NCBI GenBank assembly: GCA_964424335.1
Contig: CAYRIY010000019.1
Location: 1-45,157 of the forward strand
Length of the DNA stretch: 45,157 nucleotides
Source: CAYRIY01 sp964424335
GTDB lineage: Bacteria > Bacillota > Limnochordia > DTU080 > RSA5
Reading direction: 5' to 3'
Shown: positions 32,104-40,522 of the stretch, in pieces
Position numbering within the stretch: the first letter of the stretch is position 1
Layout: each line of letters begins with the position of its first letter
Made by a program: the position numbers and the translations under genes
The notes under the pieces: generated by a model
Databases searched by the model: none
Told to the model about the DNA's origin: nothing
The model's input: only the letters and a program-made list of their open reading frames with translations

Positions 32104-32961
32104 GTGCCGGTCAGGTTTGAGCGCGTCGCGTTTTTAGGGAGCGGCGCCGCCCGAAGCGAAGCGGAAGTGCTCATCCTCGGGGCCCCGTTTGATGGAACGA
32201 CAAGCTTTCAACCTGGGACGCGGTTTGGTCCGAACAGGATTCGAGAAGCGTCCATCGGCCTTGAAACGTACAGCCCGGCCCTGGACAAATCGCTCGAACA
32301 CGTCGCGATCTGTGATCTGGGCGATCTCGAATTGCCCTTCGGCGACGTTCCCGAGGCGCTCGAGCAAATCGAGGGCGCATTTCGCGCGATCATCTCGACC
32401 GGCGCCTTTCCTGTTTTACTTGGGGGAGAGCATTTGGTCACGCTTCCGGCCGTGCGCGCGTGTCAAAGCGTGCATCGGGATTTGGCGATCGTGCAGTTTG
32501 ACGCGCATGCCGACCTGCGCACCGATTACCTTGGGCTCGAGGATTCACATGCGACCGTAATGCGCAGGTCGGGGGAAGTCGTCGGTCCCGACTCGATATT
32601 TCAGATCGGAATTCGCTCCGGCACAAGAGAGGAGTTTGCCTTTGGCCGAGCGAGGTCGGGCGCATTCGTGCAAAACGTGCTTGAAGGCGCCCGCAGCGTC
32701 GCCGAGCGCCTGGGGGACAGGCCGGTCTACCTGACGATCGACATCGACGTCGTCGATCCCGGCTTTGCGCCCGGAACAGGCACGCCCGAGCCGGGAGGTT
32801 GCAGTTCGGCAGAACTCCTTGAGGCGCTCGCCGAGCTGGCCGAGTTGAACGTGATCGCGATGGATGTCGTCGAAGTAAACCCGATGGTCGACAGCGGCGT
32901 CACGACGTCGATCTTGGCCGCCAAAGTGGTTCGAGAAGGCATACTGTTGTTCGAAAGATAA
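32104..32961 (+). CDS. speB: Agmatinase (SpeB)
   Basis: This 285-residue ureohydrolase splits agmatine to putrescine and urea using two manganese ions. Metal-binding motifs are LLGGEHL, FDAHADLR and TIDIDVVDPGFAPGTGTPEPGG. Arginase would normally show different substrate-loop residues, and the speE neighbour supports agmatinase. The GTG at 32104 follows AAAGGGGTG at ten bases. Confidence 0.95.
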   Translation: MPVRFERVAFLGSGAARSEAEVLILGAPFDGTTSFQPGTRFGPNRIREASIGLETYSPALDKSLEHVAICDLGDLELPFGDVPEALEQIEGAFRAIISTGAFPVLLGGEHLVTLPAVRACQSVHRDLAIVQFDAHADLRTDYLGLEDSHATVMRRSGEVVGPDSIFQIGIRSGTREEFAFGRARSGAFVQNVLEGARSVAERLGDRPVYLTIDIDVVDPGFAPGTGTPEPGGCSSAELLEALAELAELNVIAMDVVEVNPMVDSGVTTSILAAKVVREGILLFER

Positions 32962-32976
32962 GCGAGGTGAGGCAAA

Positions 32977-33687
32977 TTGGCTGGTGAGTCGCTCGCACAA
33001 GGTTGGAGAGCGGTAGCCCGCGGCTTTCGCGGCATGTACGATTATATTGGAACGACCATGATCGTCAGCGCGCTATGGTTTTTCCTGGGCTTTACCCCAA
33101 CGGCCCTTTCGTTTCTTGTGTTCATGCAAGTTCCCGCCATCAACTCGTTTTTGATCCTGGCGTTCTGCTGGACTGCACTGCTTGGGCCGACTACGGCGGC
33201 GGTGTACGCCGTGATGCACGACATCCTCGAAGGCGACATAATCCGGCTCAGGGAGCTATTCTCGTATCTTGCGAGACACTACAAGAGGGCCGCCGGGGCC
33301 TCCGCCGTCATGGGAGCGATCCTCGGCATTCTCGTCGTCGACTTCTTTTTCTTTTCGCAACTCGAAGCCGGTTGGTCGCGCTTTGTCACCATCATCTGGG
33401 CGTATTTCATCGCGTTTTGGGCGTTCATGGCCCAGTACGTATTTCCGTTCCTGATTACAAGGGACGTATCTGTTTGGCAGATCCTCAAAATGTCAGCGCT
33501 GATGGCCTTGGATAATGTGGTGGCAACGCTCGTGGTCGCCTTCTTTACCCTGGTCGTGCTTGCTGCGTCGATTTTTTTGCGCGTTCCGATCATGCTGTTT
33601 ATGATCGGCGCATTCGCATTCTTGCACGTTTCAGCGTTCAACGAGTTGATCACCAAGTACACCCGCCCACGGGACAACGAAGAGTAG
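32977..33687 (+). CDS. YesL-like (DUF624) membrane protein
   Basis: This 236-residue protein has about six hydrophobic helices. The N-terminal amphipathic stretch (AVARGFRGMYDYIGTTMIVSALWFFL), the GPTTAAVYAVMHDILEGD motif between helices 2 and 3, and the basic FSYLARHYKRA loop match the DUF624/YesL pattern of Bacillus membrane proteins of unknown function. The TTG start follows GAGGTGAGG. It lies between speB and pyrG in a tightly spaced run (16 and 27 bp gaps), so it is probably in the same transcript. Confidence 0.8.
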   Translation: MAGESLAQGWRAVARGFRGMYDYIGTTMIVSALWFFLGFTPTALSFLVFMQVPAINSFLILAFCWTALLGPTTAAVYAVMHDILEGDIIRLRELFSYLARHYKRAAGASAVMGAILGILVVDFFFFSQLEAGWSRFVTIIWAYFIAFWAFMAQYVFPFLITRDVSVWQILKMSALMALDNVVATLVVAFFTLVVLAASIFLRVPIMLFMIGAFAFLHVSAFNELITKYTRPRDNEE

Positions 33688-33714
33688 GGCGTTTTCTAGG
33701 GGAGCATCTTTAAA

Positions 33715-35316
33715 ATGACCAAGTACATTTTTGTAACCGGCGGCGTCGTCTCAGGACTCGGAAAAGGAATCACCGCCGCTTCTCTTGGGCGCTTGCTTAA
33801 GAGTCGGGGCGTAAATGTCACGATTGCCAAGCTCGATCCGTACATCAACGTCGACCCCGGCACGATGAGTCCGCTTCAACACGGCGAGGTGTACGTGACG
33901 GACGACGGCGCCGAGACCGACCTGGACCTTGGGCATTATGAGCGCTTCATGGACGTCAATCTGACCAAAATGAGCAACGTGACCACCGGCAAAATCTATT
34001 GGTCGGTGATCACCAAGGAGCGCAGGGGCGATTTCCTTGGCGGGACCGTCCAGGTCATCCCGCACGTCACGAACGAGATCAAGGATCGCATCATGCGCGT
34101 TGCCAAGGAGACGGGCAGCGAAGTCGTCATCATCGAGGTTGGCGGCACGGTGGGGGATATCGAGAGCCTCCCGTTCCTTGAAGCGATTCGTCAGATGAAA
34201 AGTGACGTTGGCCGCGACGCATGCCTTTACATTCACGTCACATTGGTCCCCTTCGTCGGAGCCGCGCATGAGCTCAAGACCAAGCCCACGCAGCACAGCG
34301 TGAAAGAACTGCGCTCGATCGGCATCCAGCCCGACATCATCGTCTGCCGCTCCGAACGGGCGCTCTCCGAGGACATCAAGAAGAAGATCGCGCTCTTTTG
34401 CGATATCGACCCCGAGGCGGTCATTCCAAACGCCGACGCCCAGACGATTTACGAGGTGCCGCTGCTCTTTGAAGGGGAGCGGCTGGACGATATCGTGATC
34501 GAACGCCTGGGGCTCGAGGCCGGCGCTCGCGATCTGTCCGAATGGCGCGAGATCGTGCACAAGATCAAACATCCCAAACATCGGATCACCGTCGGTGTCG
34601 TCGGCAAATACGTCGAGCTTCCCGACGCGTATATGAGCATCGCCGAAGCGCTGTGCCATGGAGGCATCAGCCACGAAACCCACGTAGACGTCCGTTGGAT
34701 CAGCTCCGAAGCGGTCGAAGAGCAGGGCGCGGAGGCGCTGCTTTCGCAGGTCGATGCGATCCTTGTGCCGGGCGGGTTTGGGGACCGCGGCATCGAGGGC
34801 AAGATCGAAACGGCGCGCTATTGTCGTGAGAACGGAATCCCGTACTTTGGCATATGCTTGGGTATGCAGTGCGCTGTGATCGAGTTTGCCCGCAACGTGT
34901 GCGGCCTTTTAGAGGCGCATAGCTCCGAAATCGACCGCGAGACGCCGCACCCGGTGATCGATCTGATGCCCGAACAAAAGGATGTCGAGGATCTCGGCGG
35001 AACGATGCGATTGGGGCTCTATCCATGTGTCCTCAAGGAGGGGAGTCTGGCCCGCTCACTCTACGGAGACGCCATCGTGTACGAGCGACATCGGCATCGC
35101 TACGAGGTGAACAATGCGTACCGGCAGCTCCTCACAGAACGAGGGCTCTCATTTAGCGGAGTCTCTCCCGACAAACGGCTGGTCGAGATCGTCGAGTTGC
35201 CGGGTCACCCGTGGTTTTTAGGATGCCAATTTCACCCGGAGTTCAAGTCACGCCCAAACCGGCCGCACGCACTATTTCGAGGTTTCGTCGGCGCAGCGCT
35301 CGCTAGGAAGGTTTGA
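33715..35316 (+). CDS. pyrG: CTP synthase (PyrG)
   Basis: This 533-residue enzyme aminates UTP to CTP with glutamine and ATP. The synthase domain starts YIFVTGGVVSGLGKGI (P-loop) and has EVGGTVGDIESLPFLEA. The C-terminal glutamine amidotransferase has Cys381 in GICLGMQ and His507/Glu509 in FHPEFKSRP. Length is normal. The ATG follows AGGGGAG at ten bases. The 27-bp gap before it has neither a promoter nor a terminator, so the CTP-sensitive attenuator known upstream of pyrG in several Gram-positives is absent here. Confidence 0.97.
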   Translation: MTKYIFVTGGVVSGLGKGITAASLGRLLKSRGVNVTIAKLDPYINVDPGTMSPLQHGEVYVTDDGAETDLDLGHYERFMDVNLTKMSNVTTGKIYWSVITKERRGDFLGGTVQVIPHVTNEIKDRIMRVAKETGSEVVIIEVGGTVGDIESLPFLEAIRQMKSDVGRDACLYIHVTLVPFVGAAHELKTKPTQHSVKELRSIGIQPDIIVCRSERALSEDIKKKIALFCDIDPEAVIPNADAQTIYEVPLLFEGERLDDIVIERLGLEAGARDLSEWREIVHKIKHPKHRITVGVVGKYVELPDAYMSIAEALCHGGISHETHVDVRWISSEAVEEQGAEALLSQVDAILVPGGFGDRGIEGKIETARYCRENGIPYFGICLGMQCAVIEFARNVCGLLEAHSSEIDRETPHPVIDLMPEQKDVEDLGGTMRLGLYPCVLKEGSLARSLYGDAIVYERHRHRYEVNNAYRQLLTERGLSFSGVSPDKRLVEIVELPGHPWFLGCQFHPEFKSRPNRPHALFRGFVGAALARKV

Positions 35317-35378
35317 TGGCCTTGCGTGGCGGCCTGTCGGGGATCGATCTTGGGTCGGTGGAATCACACGCACATGTT

Positions 35379-35387
35379 TGATATAAT
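35379..35387 (+). promoter_or_regulatory. Extended -10 promoter upstream of the DUF151 gene
   Basis: TGATATAAT has a perfect TATAAT (35382-35387) and an upstream TG. The -35 (TGGAAT, 35359-35364, 17-bp spacing) is poor. Confidence 0.65.
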
Positions 35388-35426
35388 GTCTGCATAGGAA
35401 ATTCAAGACCCCAAGGGGTGAACCCA

Positions 35427-35915
35427 ATGGTCAGAATGAAGGTGAAAGTGGTCGGGTTGGATCAGAACAACATGGTTCCAGTCGTAATCATTACTGACCG
35501 CGACGAGAAGGGGTTTATACCGATTGTCATCGGCCCTGCCGAGGCGGGGGCCATCAGTCATGGTCTCGAGGGCAAAAAGCACCCAAGACCGCTTACGCAC
35601 GACCTGCTCAAAAACCTCGTTGAGACCTTCAATGCAAAGGTCGACCGCATCGTCATTCACGATCTGAAGGACGAGACGTACTTTGCAAGGATATGCCTCA
35701 AGACAAAGGACGGCGAGGTTGAAGTAGACTCGCGGCCGAGCGACGCCATCGCATTGGCCCTTCGGGCGGATGCTCCGATCTATGTCTCGGAGGAGGTCGC
35801 CGCAAAGGCCCTCCAGGTCAACGAGCCACAAAGCGACGACGACATGGAGGAGTTCCGTAAATTCCTCGAAACGGTCACCCCCGAAGACTTTCAGCGAAAC
35901 TTCAAGAGGGACTAA
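35427..35915 (+). CDS. Bifunctional nuclease-family protein (DUF151)
   Basis: This 162-residue protein has the BFN/DUF151 fold: PIVIGPAEAGAISHGLEG near residue 30, RPLTHDLL, YFARICLKT and the SRPSDAIALALR motif. Family members include plant bifunctional nucleases and small bacterial proteins of uncertain role. The C-terminal tail is acidic (QSDDDMEEFRKFLETVTPEDF). The ATG at 35427 is eight bases after AAGGGG; a GTG at 35418 overlaps that site and is unlikely. Confidence 0.88.
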   Translation: MVRMKVKVVGLDQNNMVPVVIITDRDEKGFIPIVIGPAEAGAISHGLEGKKHPRPLTHDLLKNLVETFNAKVDRIVIHDLKDETYFARICLKTKDGEVEVDSRPSDAIALALRADAPIYVSEEVAAKALQVNEPQSDDDMEEFRKFLETVTPEDFQRNFKRD

Positions 35916-36261
35916 TCGCGAGCGCCGGCGGCATAGGCAGCCGTGTTCGCGTCCGACCGATTCGCCATCGGGAGCGCGAGAACCCAAGGATTTGCTTCTC
36001 GGCGTTTCCGATCGCGGGTCGGTCGCCCGTCGGCCTTCAAATGGGCCTTTTGCGCGCATCTAAATTCTAAGGCCAACCAGCAGGAGTACATCGAAAAAAC
36101 TCGAATTACAACCTCCGTCAGCAAATTTTGGCTTCGTTACACCAGCTAAACGCCGTGTGGACCACGTTCGACAAGTCGCATGCGCACGGAGCGGTGAGTG
36201 GTTGATTCTCCCTTGAGTAGTGATATGCAAAACGTTTCTGCCAGGGTGCGGGCGCTTCATC
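35916..36261. other. 346-base non-coding stretch with a long imperfect hairpin
   Basis: Positions 35954-36025 can fold into one long imperfect hairpin. The arms share CGACCGA/TCGGTCG at the base, ATCGG/CCGAT in the middle and CGAGAA/TTCTCG near the loop. A short GGCC/GGCC stem with four following Ts lies at about 36032-36051 and may end the upstream transcript. No convincing reading frame is present. A weak promoter (TTGATT 36202-36207, TATGCA 36224-36229, 16 bp) may serve the next gene. Confidence 0.5.
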
Positions 36262-36894
36262 ATGGTGATTGATACGGAGTGCCTGCTCGCTTTCAGATGT
36301 TCTACGTGCGGTCGTCAGATCGAGCATAGCCTCTCGGTATTTCTCATTGGTCGGCATGAGGTCGTTCGATGCTCTTGCGGAGCAAGTGCCGCGGAGCTCC
36401 ATAGAAGTGGCGGCATGCTTTGTGCGCTCGTCGGTTGCGTGGCGTGCGACATGGAACATGAGTTTCGCACGAAGGTCGCAGAGCTGGTGAAAGGAAGACC
36501 GGTGCCGCTATATTGTCACGATTCGGAATATGCGATAGGATATATCGGTGAGGACGAGGCAGTTCGTGTCGCAATCTCTCATCAAGACTCCCTCGAGAAT
36601 CTCGTTTTTGATCCCGATTATGCCGGTTTTTTCGACCACCCAAATTTGATGTATGAGACGCTCGCATCGATACAAGCCTTAGCCGAGGTAGGCCGATTGG
36701 ACTGCGCGTGCGGTAGCGAACGCATTGAAGTAGATCTGGCTGCGGACCGGGTGCGCTTGTTATGCCTCGATTGCGGGGGAGCGGCGCAGTTGTCCGCGCG
36801 ATGTCACGACGATGTCGCCCTGCTGCGCGGTCTCCAAAGCCTTAGACTCAAATCGTCGCGGGAGGCCGAGATTGCTTGGGGAGGCCGTGACTGA
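36262..36894 (+). CDS. Cys-rich putative zinc-binding protein, 210 residues
   Basis: This protein has several paired-cysteine motifs: FRCSTCGR and RCSCGAS at the N-terminus, CVACDMEH in the middle, and CACGSE plus CLDCGG near the end. This suggests two treble-clef or ribbon zinc sites. The regular order of CxxCG, CxCG and CxxC followed by a His resembles an uncharacterised Firmicutes family that I recall being encoded near rho. The start is uncertain: the ATG at 36262 is 13 bases after AGGGTG, and a GTG follows directly. It stands alone upstream of rho. Confidence 0.65.
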   Translation: MVIDTECLLAFRCSTCGRQIEHSLSVFLIGRHEVVRCSCGASAAELHRSGGMLCALVGCVACDMEHEFRTKVAELVKGRPVPLYCHDSEYAIGYIGEDEAVRVAISHQDSLENLVFDPDYAGFFDHPNLMYETLASIQALAEVGRLDCACGSERIEVDLAADRVRLLCLDCGGAAQLSARCHDDVALLRGLQSLRLKSSREAEIAWGGRD

Positions 36895-36940
36895 TCGATA
36901 TGTGTTTTCTAAAACAATTGCGTGATAAGGGGCGCGGGTT

Positions 36941-36959
36941 CATGGGCATAATGCCCATG
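36941..36959. repeat. Palindrome upstream of rho
   Basis: CATGGGCAT and ATGCCCATG flank a single central A (36941-36959), a perfect 19-base palindrome. It lies about 55 bp before the rho -35 box and could be an operator or a small hairpin. Confidence 0.5.
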
Positions 36960-37014
36960 GATGCATTCGCACGTCCTTCCCCGCGAAGATACTTCCAATC
37001 GGTTCGTTTTTTCG

Positions 37015-37043
37015 TTGACACACCTACACTAGCAATCGCTAAT
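37015..37043 (+). promoter_or_regulatory. Promoter of rho
   Basis: A perfect TTGACA (37015-37020) is followed after 17 bp by GCTAAT (37038-37043), which matches four of six -10 bases. Confidence 0.6.
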
Positions 37044-37080
37044 CCCCTTTGCCATGAGGCATGAGGAGGCTGCCGTCCGG

Positions 37081-38352
37081 GTGAACATCGCGGAGTTACA
37101 GACAAAGACCAACGCCGAGCTTCACGAACTGGCCAAGCACCTTGAGATTCCCGGCCACACAAAAATGCGCAAGCGAGATCTAATCTTGCACCTGCTCAAG
37201 GCGGAGACGGAGCGCGAAGGGTTGATCTTTACCCGCGGCGTTCTGGAAATCTTGCCGGATGGATACGGCTTTTTGCGCGTGGATGACTACACGCCCGGTC
37301 CTGATGACGTGTATGTGTCGCCCTCGCAAATCCGCAGGTTTAGTTTGAGGACCGGGGACTTGGTCTTGGGTCAGGTGCGCCCGCCCAAAGACGGCGAGCG
37401 ATACTTTGCGCTACTTCGCGTGAAGGCGGTCAACATGCGCGACCCGGATGAAGCGACGCGCCGTCCCAACTTCGACGACCTCACGCCGATCTATCCGGAC
37501 GAACGACTCAGGCTCGAAGTGCTGGGGGAGAAAGACGTCGCGACGCGCCTCATCGACGTGGTGGCCCCGCTTGGCAAAGGGCAGCGTGGACTGATCGTCG
37601 CCCCGCCCAAGGCGGGAAAGACGACGGTGCTGAAAAAGATCGCAAACAGCATCACGGCCAACTACCCTGAAGTCGAGCTCATGGTCTTGCTCATCGACGA
37701 GCGCCCCGAGGAAGTGACGGACATGGAGCGGTCCGTCGACGGCGAGGTGATCAGCTCCACCTTTGACATGCCGCCCGACAACCACGTGCGCGTGGCGGAC
37801 ATGGTCCTGGAACGGGCGAAGCGGCAAGTCGAGCACGGCGTTGACGTCGTCATTTTGCTTGACAGCATCACGCGGCTTGCTAGGGCGCACAACCTCGTGG
37901 TCCCGCCAAGCGGCAGGACGCTTTCCGGAGGCGTCGACCCTGCGGCGCTCCACCGGCCCAAGCGCTTTTTCGGCGCAGCCCGCAACCTCGAAGACGGCGG
38001 CAGCCTCACGATCTTGGCTACAGCGCTGATCGAGACAGGTAGCCGCATGGATGAAGTCATTTTTGAAGAGTTTAAGGGTACGGGCAACATGGAATTGCAC
38101 CTCGACCGACGCCTTGCCGAGCGGCGGATTTTCCCGGCCATCGACATCAATCGGTCAGGCACCCGCAAAGAAGAGCTTCTCTTTACCGACCGCGAGCGTG
38201 AGATGAGCTGGCTGCTCAGGAAGCTGATGGGCTCGATGGGCACAGCCGAGACGACGGACCTCCTCATCGAGCGTCTCACCAACACCAAGACCAACGACGA
38301 GTTCGTCGAGCTGGTCGTCAACTCAACCTTTGCAGAGAACGTGCGTTCTTGA
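37081..38352 (+). CDS. rho: Transcription termination factor Rho
   Basis: This 423-residue hexameric RNA helicase has the Rho N-terminal helical domain (LHELAKHLEIPGHTKMRKRDLI), the OB/cold-shock-like RNA-binding domain (GVLEILPDGYGFLR), Walker A PPKAGKTT (175-182), Walker B VVILLDSITRLARA and the Q- and R-loops (RTLSGGVD, FEEFKGTGNMEL). No insertion between domains is seen, unlike in actinobacterial Rho. The GTG at 37081 is eleven bases after GAGGAGG. An ATG at 37054 would leave almost no leader. Confidence 0.96.
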   Translation: MNIAELQTKTNAELHELAKHLEIPGHTKMRKRDLILHLLKAETEREGLIFTRGVLEILPDGYGFLRVDDYTPGPDDVYVSPSQIRRFSLRTGDLVLGQVRPPKDGERYFALLRVKAVNMRDPDEATRRPNFDDLTPIYPDERLRLEVLGEKDVATRLIDVVAPLGKGQRGLIVAPPKAGKTTVLKKIANSITANYPEVELMVLLIDERPEEVTDMERSVDGEVISSTFDMPPDNHVRVADMVLERAKRQVEHGVDVVILLDSITRLARAHNLVVPPSGRTLSGGVDPAALHRPKRFFGAARNLEDGGSLTILATALIETGSRMDEVIFEEFKGTGNMELHLDRRLAERRIFPAIDINRSGTRKEELLFTDREREMSWLLRKLMGSMGTAETTDLLIERLTNTKTNDEFVELVVNSTFAENVRS

Positions 38353-38382
38353 TCGTTGCATGTTAATATAGGTGCAATGATC
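38351..38382. repeat. Inverted repeat at the end of rho
   Basis: GATCGTTGCA (38351-38360) pairs with TGCAATGATC (38373-38382) over 10 bp with one wobble around a 12-base AT-rich loop. The 5' arm overlaps the rho stop codon. There is no T run after it. Confidence 0.45.
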
Positions 38383-38432
38383 GGTGTATGAATTTGGGGA
38401 ACTTTCTCGGAGAGTGATGGTGCGAACGCCAA

Positions 38433-39536
38433 ATGACGATGATTAAGAGGCCTGGACTCCTGGCATTGGCGCTGGCTGTCGTCTTCGCTTTCACGATCGG
38501 TGGCCCGCTTCATACATTCGAACAGTATCCCGGTGACGAGGTGGACACCACCTTTGACGCAGCTTTGGCGGACAAGCCCTCGGAAACGTTGCCCGGCTCC
38601 GATGTCATTGCTCGCGGCATGCAAGATGCAGAGGGTGTTTACGCAGGTGAGGACGCGCTTGATCTCAGCGAGCTGCGTGCCGAAGCGACCGATTCGGTTG
38701 TCGCGCTCGCGCGCTCGAGTGACTTGGACGCGTCTTTGCTCGAAGACGCAGTCGGCGGCCCGACTGAAGGAGAAGTCGACGCAATCGGAGGTCCGATCCG
38801 CCCCCTCATCTCTTATTACACAGTCCGCCGGGGAGAAACGTTGGGCGAGATCGCACAGAGATTTCAAATCAGCCCGATGACCGTCATGGCGTCCAATGAT
38901 TTGATCAATGCGAACACGATCCAAGCAGGGCAAGAGCTGCGGATCTTGTCGACGGATGGCGCGATCCACGAGGTGAAATCAGGCGAGAGCCTCTGGGAGA
39001 TCGCTCAGAGGTACCGGGTTTCGATCGATGAGATCGTCTCGGTAAACGGGATCAGCAATCCCAACCGCATCCGTCCTGCGCAAGAGTTGGTCATTCCCGG
39101 CACGCGGGCGGCTGAGATCGGAAGTTCCATCCGATCCGAGCGGTTGGTCTCGGCAGACGGTCGACTCTTACCCGTGTTTGATTGGCCGGTGCGCGGACGC
39201 ATTTCTTCCAACTTCGGCATGAGGTGGGGGCGGATGCACAACGGCATGGATATCGCGGTCAATACCGGCACGCCGGTCCGTGCGTCGGCCCGGGGGCGTG
39301 TCACGTTCTCCGGAATGAACGGCGGGTACGGGTACTTGGTCACCATCGATCACGGCGACGGTGTTGAGACACGCTATGCGCACAATTCGCGCTTGCTTGT
39401 CAAAGCGGGCGACTACGTAGACCGAGGACAACTCATTGCCTACAGCGGCAATACGGGGAACTCGACGGGGCCGCACCTGCATTTTGAGATCAGGTTCAAA
39501 GGCGCCCCGCTCGATCCTCGCAATTACTTGAGGTAG
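38433..39536 (+). CDS. LysM-domain M23 family metallopeptidase
   Basis: This 367-residue exported protein has an N-terminal signal/anchor (GLLALALAVVFAFTIGG), a spacer rich in Asp/Glu, two LysM peptidoglycan-binding modules (YTVRRGETLGEIAQRF and HEVKSGESLWEIAQRY) and a C-terminal M23 domain. The zinc-site motifs HNGMD and HLHFE are present, with NFGMRWGRMH before them. It should cut peptidoglycan cross-links or stems during growth. The ribosome site before the ATG is weak. The rpmE promoter lies within its last codons. Confidence 0.93.
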   Translation: MTMIKRPGLLALALAVVFAFTIGGPLHTFEQYPGDEVDTTFDAALADKPSETLPGSDVIARGMQDAEGVYAGEDALDLSELRAEATDSVVALARSSDLDASLLEDAVGGPTEGEVDAIGGPIRPLISYYTVRRGETLGEIAQRFQISPMTVMASNDLINANTIQAGQELRILSTDGAIHEVKSGESLWEIAQRYRVSIDEIVSVNGISNPNRIRPAQELVIPGTRAAEIGSSIRSERLVSADGRLLPVFDWPVRGRISSNFGMRWGRMHNGMDIAVNTGTPVRASARGRVTFSGMNGGYGYLVTIDHGDGVETRYAHNSRLLVKAGDYVDRGQLIAYSGNTGNSTGPHLHFEIRFKGAPLDPRNYLR

Positions 39537-39556
39537 ATTTCTATCTATGGTATAAT
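39528..39556 (+). promoter_or_regulatory. Sigma-A promoter of rpmE
   Basis: TTGAGG (39528-39533) and a perfect TATAAT (39551-39556) are 17 bp apart with an extended TGG before the -10. The -35 lies in the last codons of the M23 gene. Confidence 0.8.
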
Positions 39557-39595
39557 GCGTGTTTGTGAGCCGCCCGAATTAGGAGTGAAGAGAAG

Positions 39596-39808
39596 ATGAA
39601 GACAGCCATCCACCCTGAGTACTATCGCACGACGGTAACGTGTGCGTGTGGCGAAAGCTTTGAGACTGGGTCGACCGTCAAAGAGTTGCGCGTCGAGATC
39701 TGCTCCAAGTGTCATCCCTTTTACACCGGAGCCCGGGGACGCCTTGTCGACACGGGCGGCCGCGTGGAGCGCTTTCGCAAGAAGTTTCAACTGTCGGACG
39801 AAGAGTAG
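39596..39808 (+). CDS. rpmE: 50S ribosomal protein L31 (RpmE)
   Basis: This 70-residue ribosomal protein keeps the four zinc-binding cysteines (CAC in VTCACGES, CSKC in EICSKCHPFYTG). It is therefore the zinc-containing form rather than the zinc-free paralogue YtiA. The ATG follows TAGGAGTGAAG. It has its own promoter and a strong terminator. Confidence 0.97.
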   Translation: MKTAIHPEYYRTTVTCACGESFETGSTVKELRVEICSKCHPFYTGARGRLVDTGGRVERFRKKFQLSDEE

Positions 39809-39864
39809 TCACAATCGGCTACGCCGTCCATCAGCCAAGGCCGCACATTCGTTTTCTAGACCTT

Positions 39865-39888
39865 AGAGCCGAGCAATCGGCTCTTTTT
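39865..39888 (+). terminator. Rho-independent terminator of rpmE
   Basis: AGAGCCGA (39865-39872) and TCGGCTCT (39877-39884) form a perfect 8-bp stem with a 4-base loop, followed by five Ts. Confidence 0.9.
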
Positions 39889-39901
39889 GTGTTATCCTCG
39901 G

Positions 39902-39931
39902 TTTACAACCAACTCCAGTGCGTGGTACAAT
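39902..39931 (+). promoter_or_regulatory. Sigma-A promoter of the AAR-like operon
   Basis: TTTACA (39902-39907) and TACAAT (39926-39931) are spaced 18 bp, with TGG just before the -10. The promoter sits immediately downstream of the rpmE terminator, so the next three genes form a separate unit. Confidence 0.75.
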
Positions 39932-39976
39932 CCGCATGTGCACATTTTTGAGCACAATCTGGAGGCCCTGTCTAAA

Positions 39977-40522
39977 GTGGACATCATGCGGATCGGTTCC
40001 AAACTGATCAGTCGCGCGCGGATCGACCGGCGCATCGATGAGGCATTTGAGATGCGCGTGGCAGGAAAGAGCCAGCAAGAGACGGCCGACGCGCTGGGTG
40101 TAGACCGGACGTTCGTCTCACGGCTCGAAGCGCTTGGCGAGATTCGTAAAGGTGGACGCATCGCGCTCGTCGGTTTTCCCGTCGAAAACAAACTCGAGCT
40201 CGAGCGCGTCGCAAGTCGGTTCGGCGTCGATTTCACCCTGCTTTTTACGGACAAGGAGCGGCGCGACTTCGCCGAGAAGCGGTCCGGCGCGGACTTGGTC
40301 AATGAGATCATGGCTTTGGGAGCTCGTCTCCGATCCTTTGACACGGTCCTTTTCTTAGGTTCCGACATGCGCATCAAGATGGTCGAGTCCATGATCGGCC
40401 GTGAGCGCGTCATCGGCATCCTGCTTGGACCTTCGCCACTTGCAAAGGACGTCGCGGTTGATCTCGCGGAGATCTCAAACATCTTGGAGAGCCTCCGGGC
40501 CGGGGAGGGTACTGGCGAGTGA
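39977..40522 (+). CDS. Helix-turn-helix regulator-like protein
   Basis: This 181-residue protein has an HTH region at about residues 29-60 (AFEMRVAGKSQQETADALGVDRTFVSRLEALGEI), followed by an alpha/beta region (GGRIALVGFP ... FDTVLFLGSDMRIKMVESMIGRERVIGILLGPSP) that may sense a ligand. The GTG at 39977 follows GGAGG at eleven bases. An upstream GTG at 39938 would be essentially leaderless. Its stop overlaps the next start as GTGA, so it is coupled to the next gene. I infer it controls this operon; the family itself is uncharacterised to me. Confidence 0.7.
   Translation: MDIMRIGSKLISRARIDRRIDEAFEMRVAGKSQQETADALGVDRTFVSRLEALGEIRKGGRIALVGFPVENKLELERVASRFGVDFTLLFTDKERRDFAEKRSGADLVNEIMALGARLRSFDTVLFLGSDMRIKMVESMIGRERVIGILLGPSPLAKDVAVDLAEISNILESLRAGEGTGE

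Noticed and set aside
37662..38969. A 435-codon minus-strand frame across rho and the M23 peptidase
   Set aside because: It runs antisense across two confidently identified genes and is Ser/Arg-rich with no recognisable domain.
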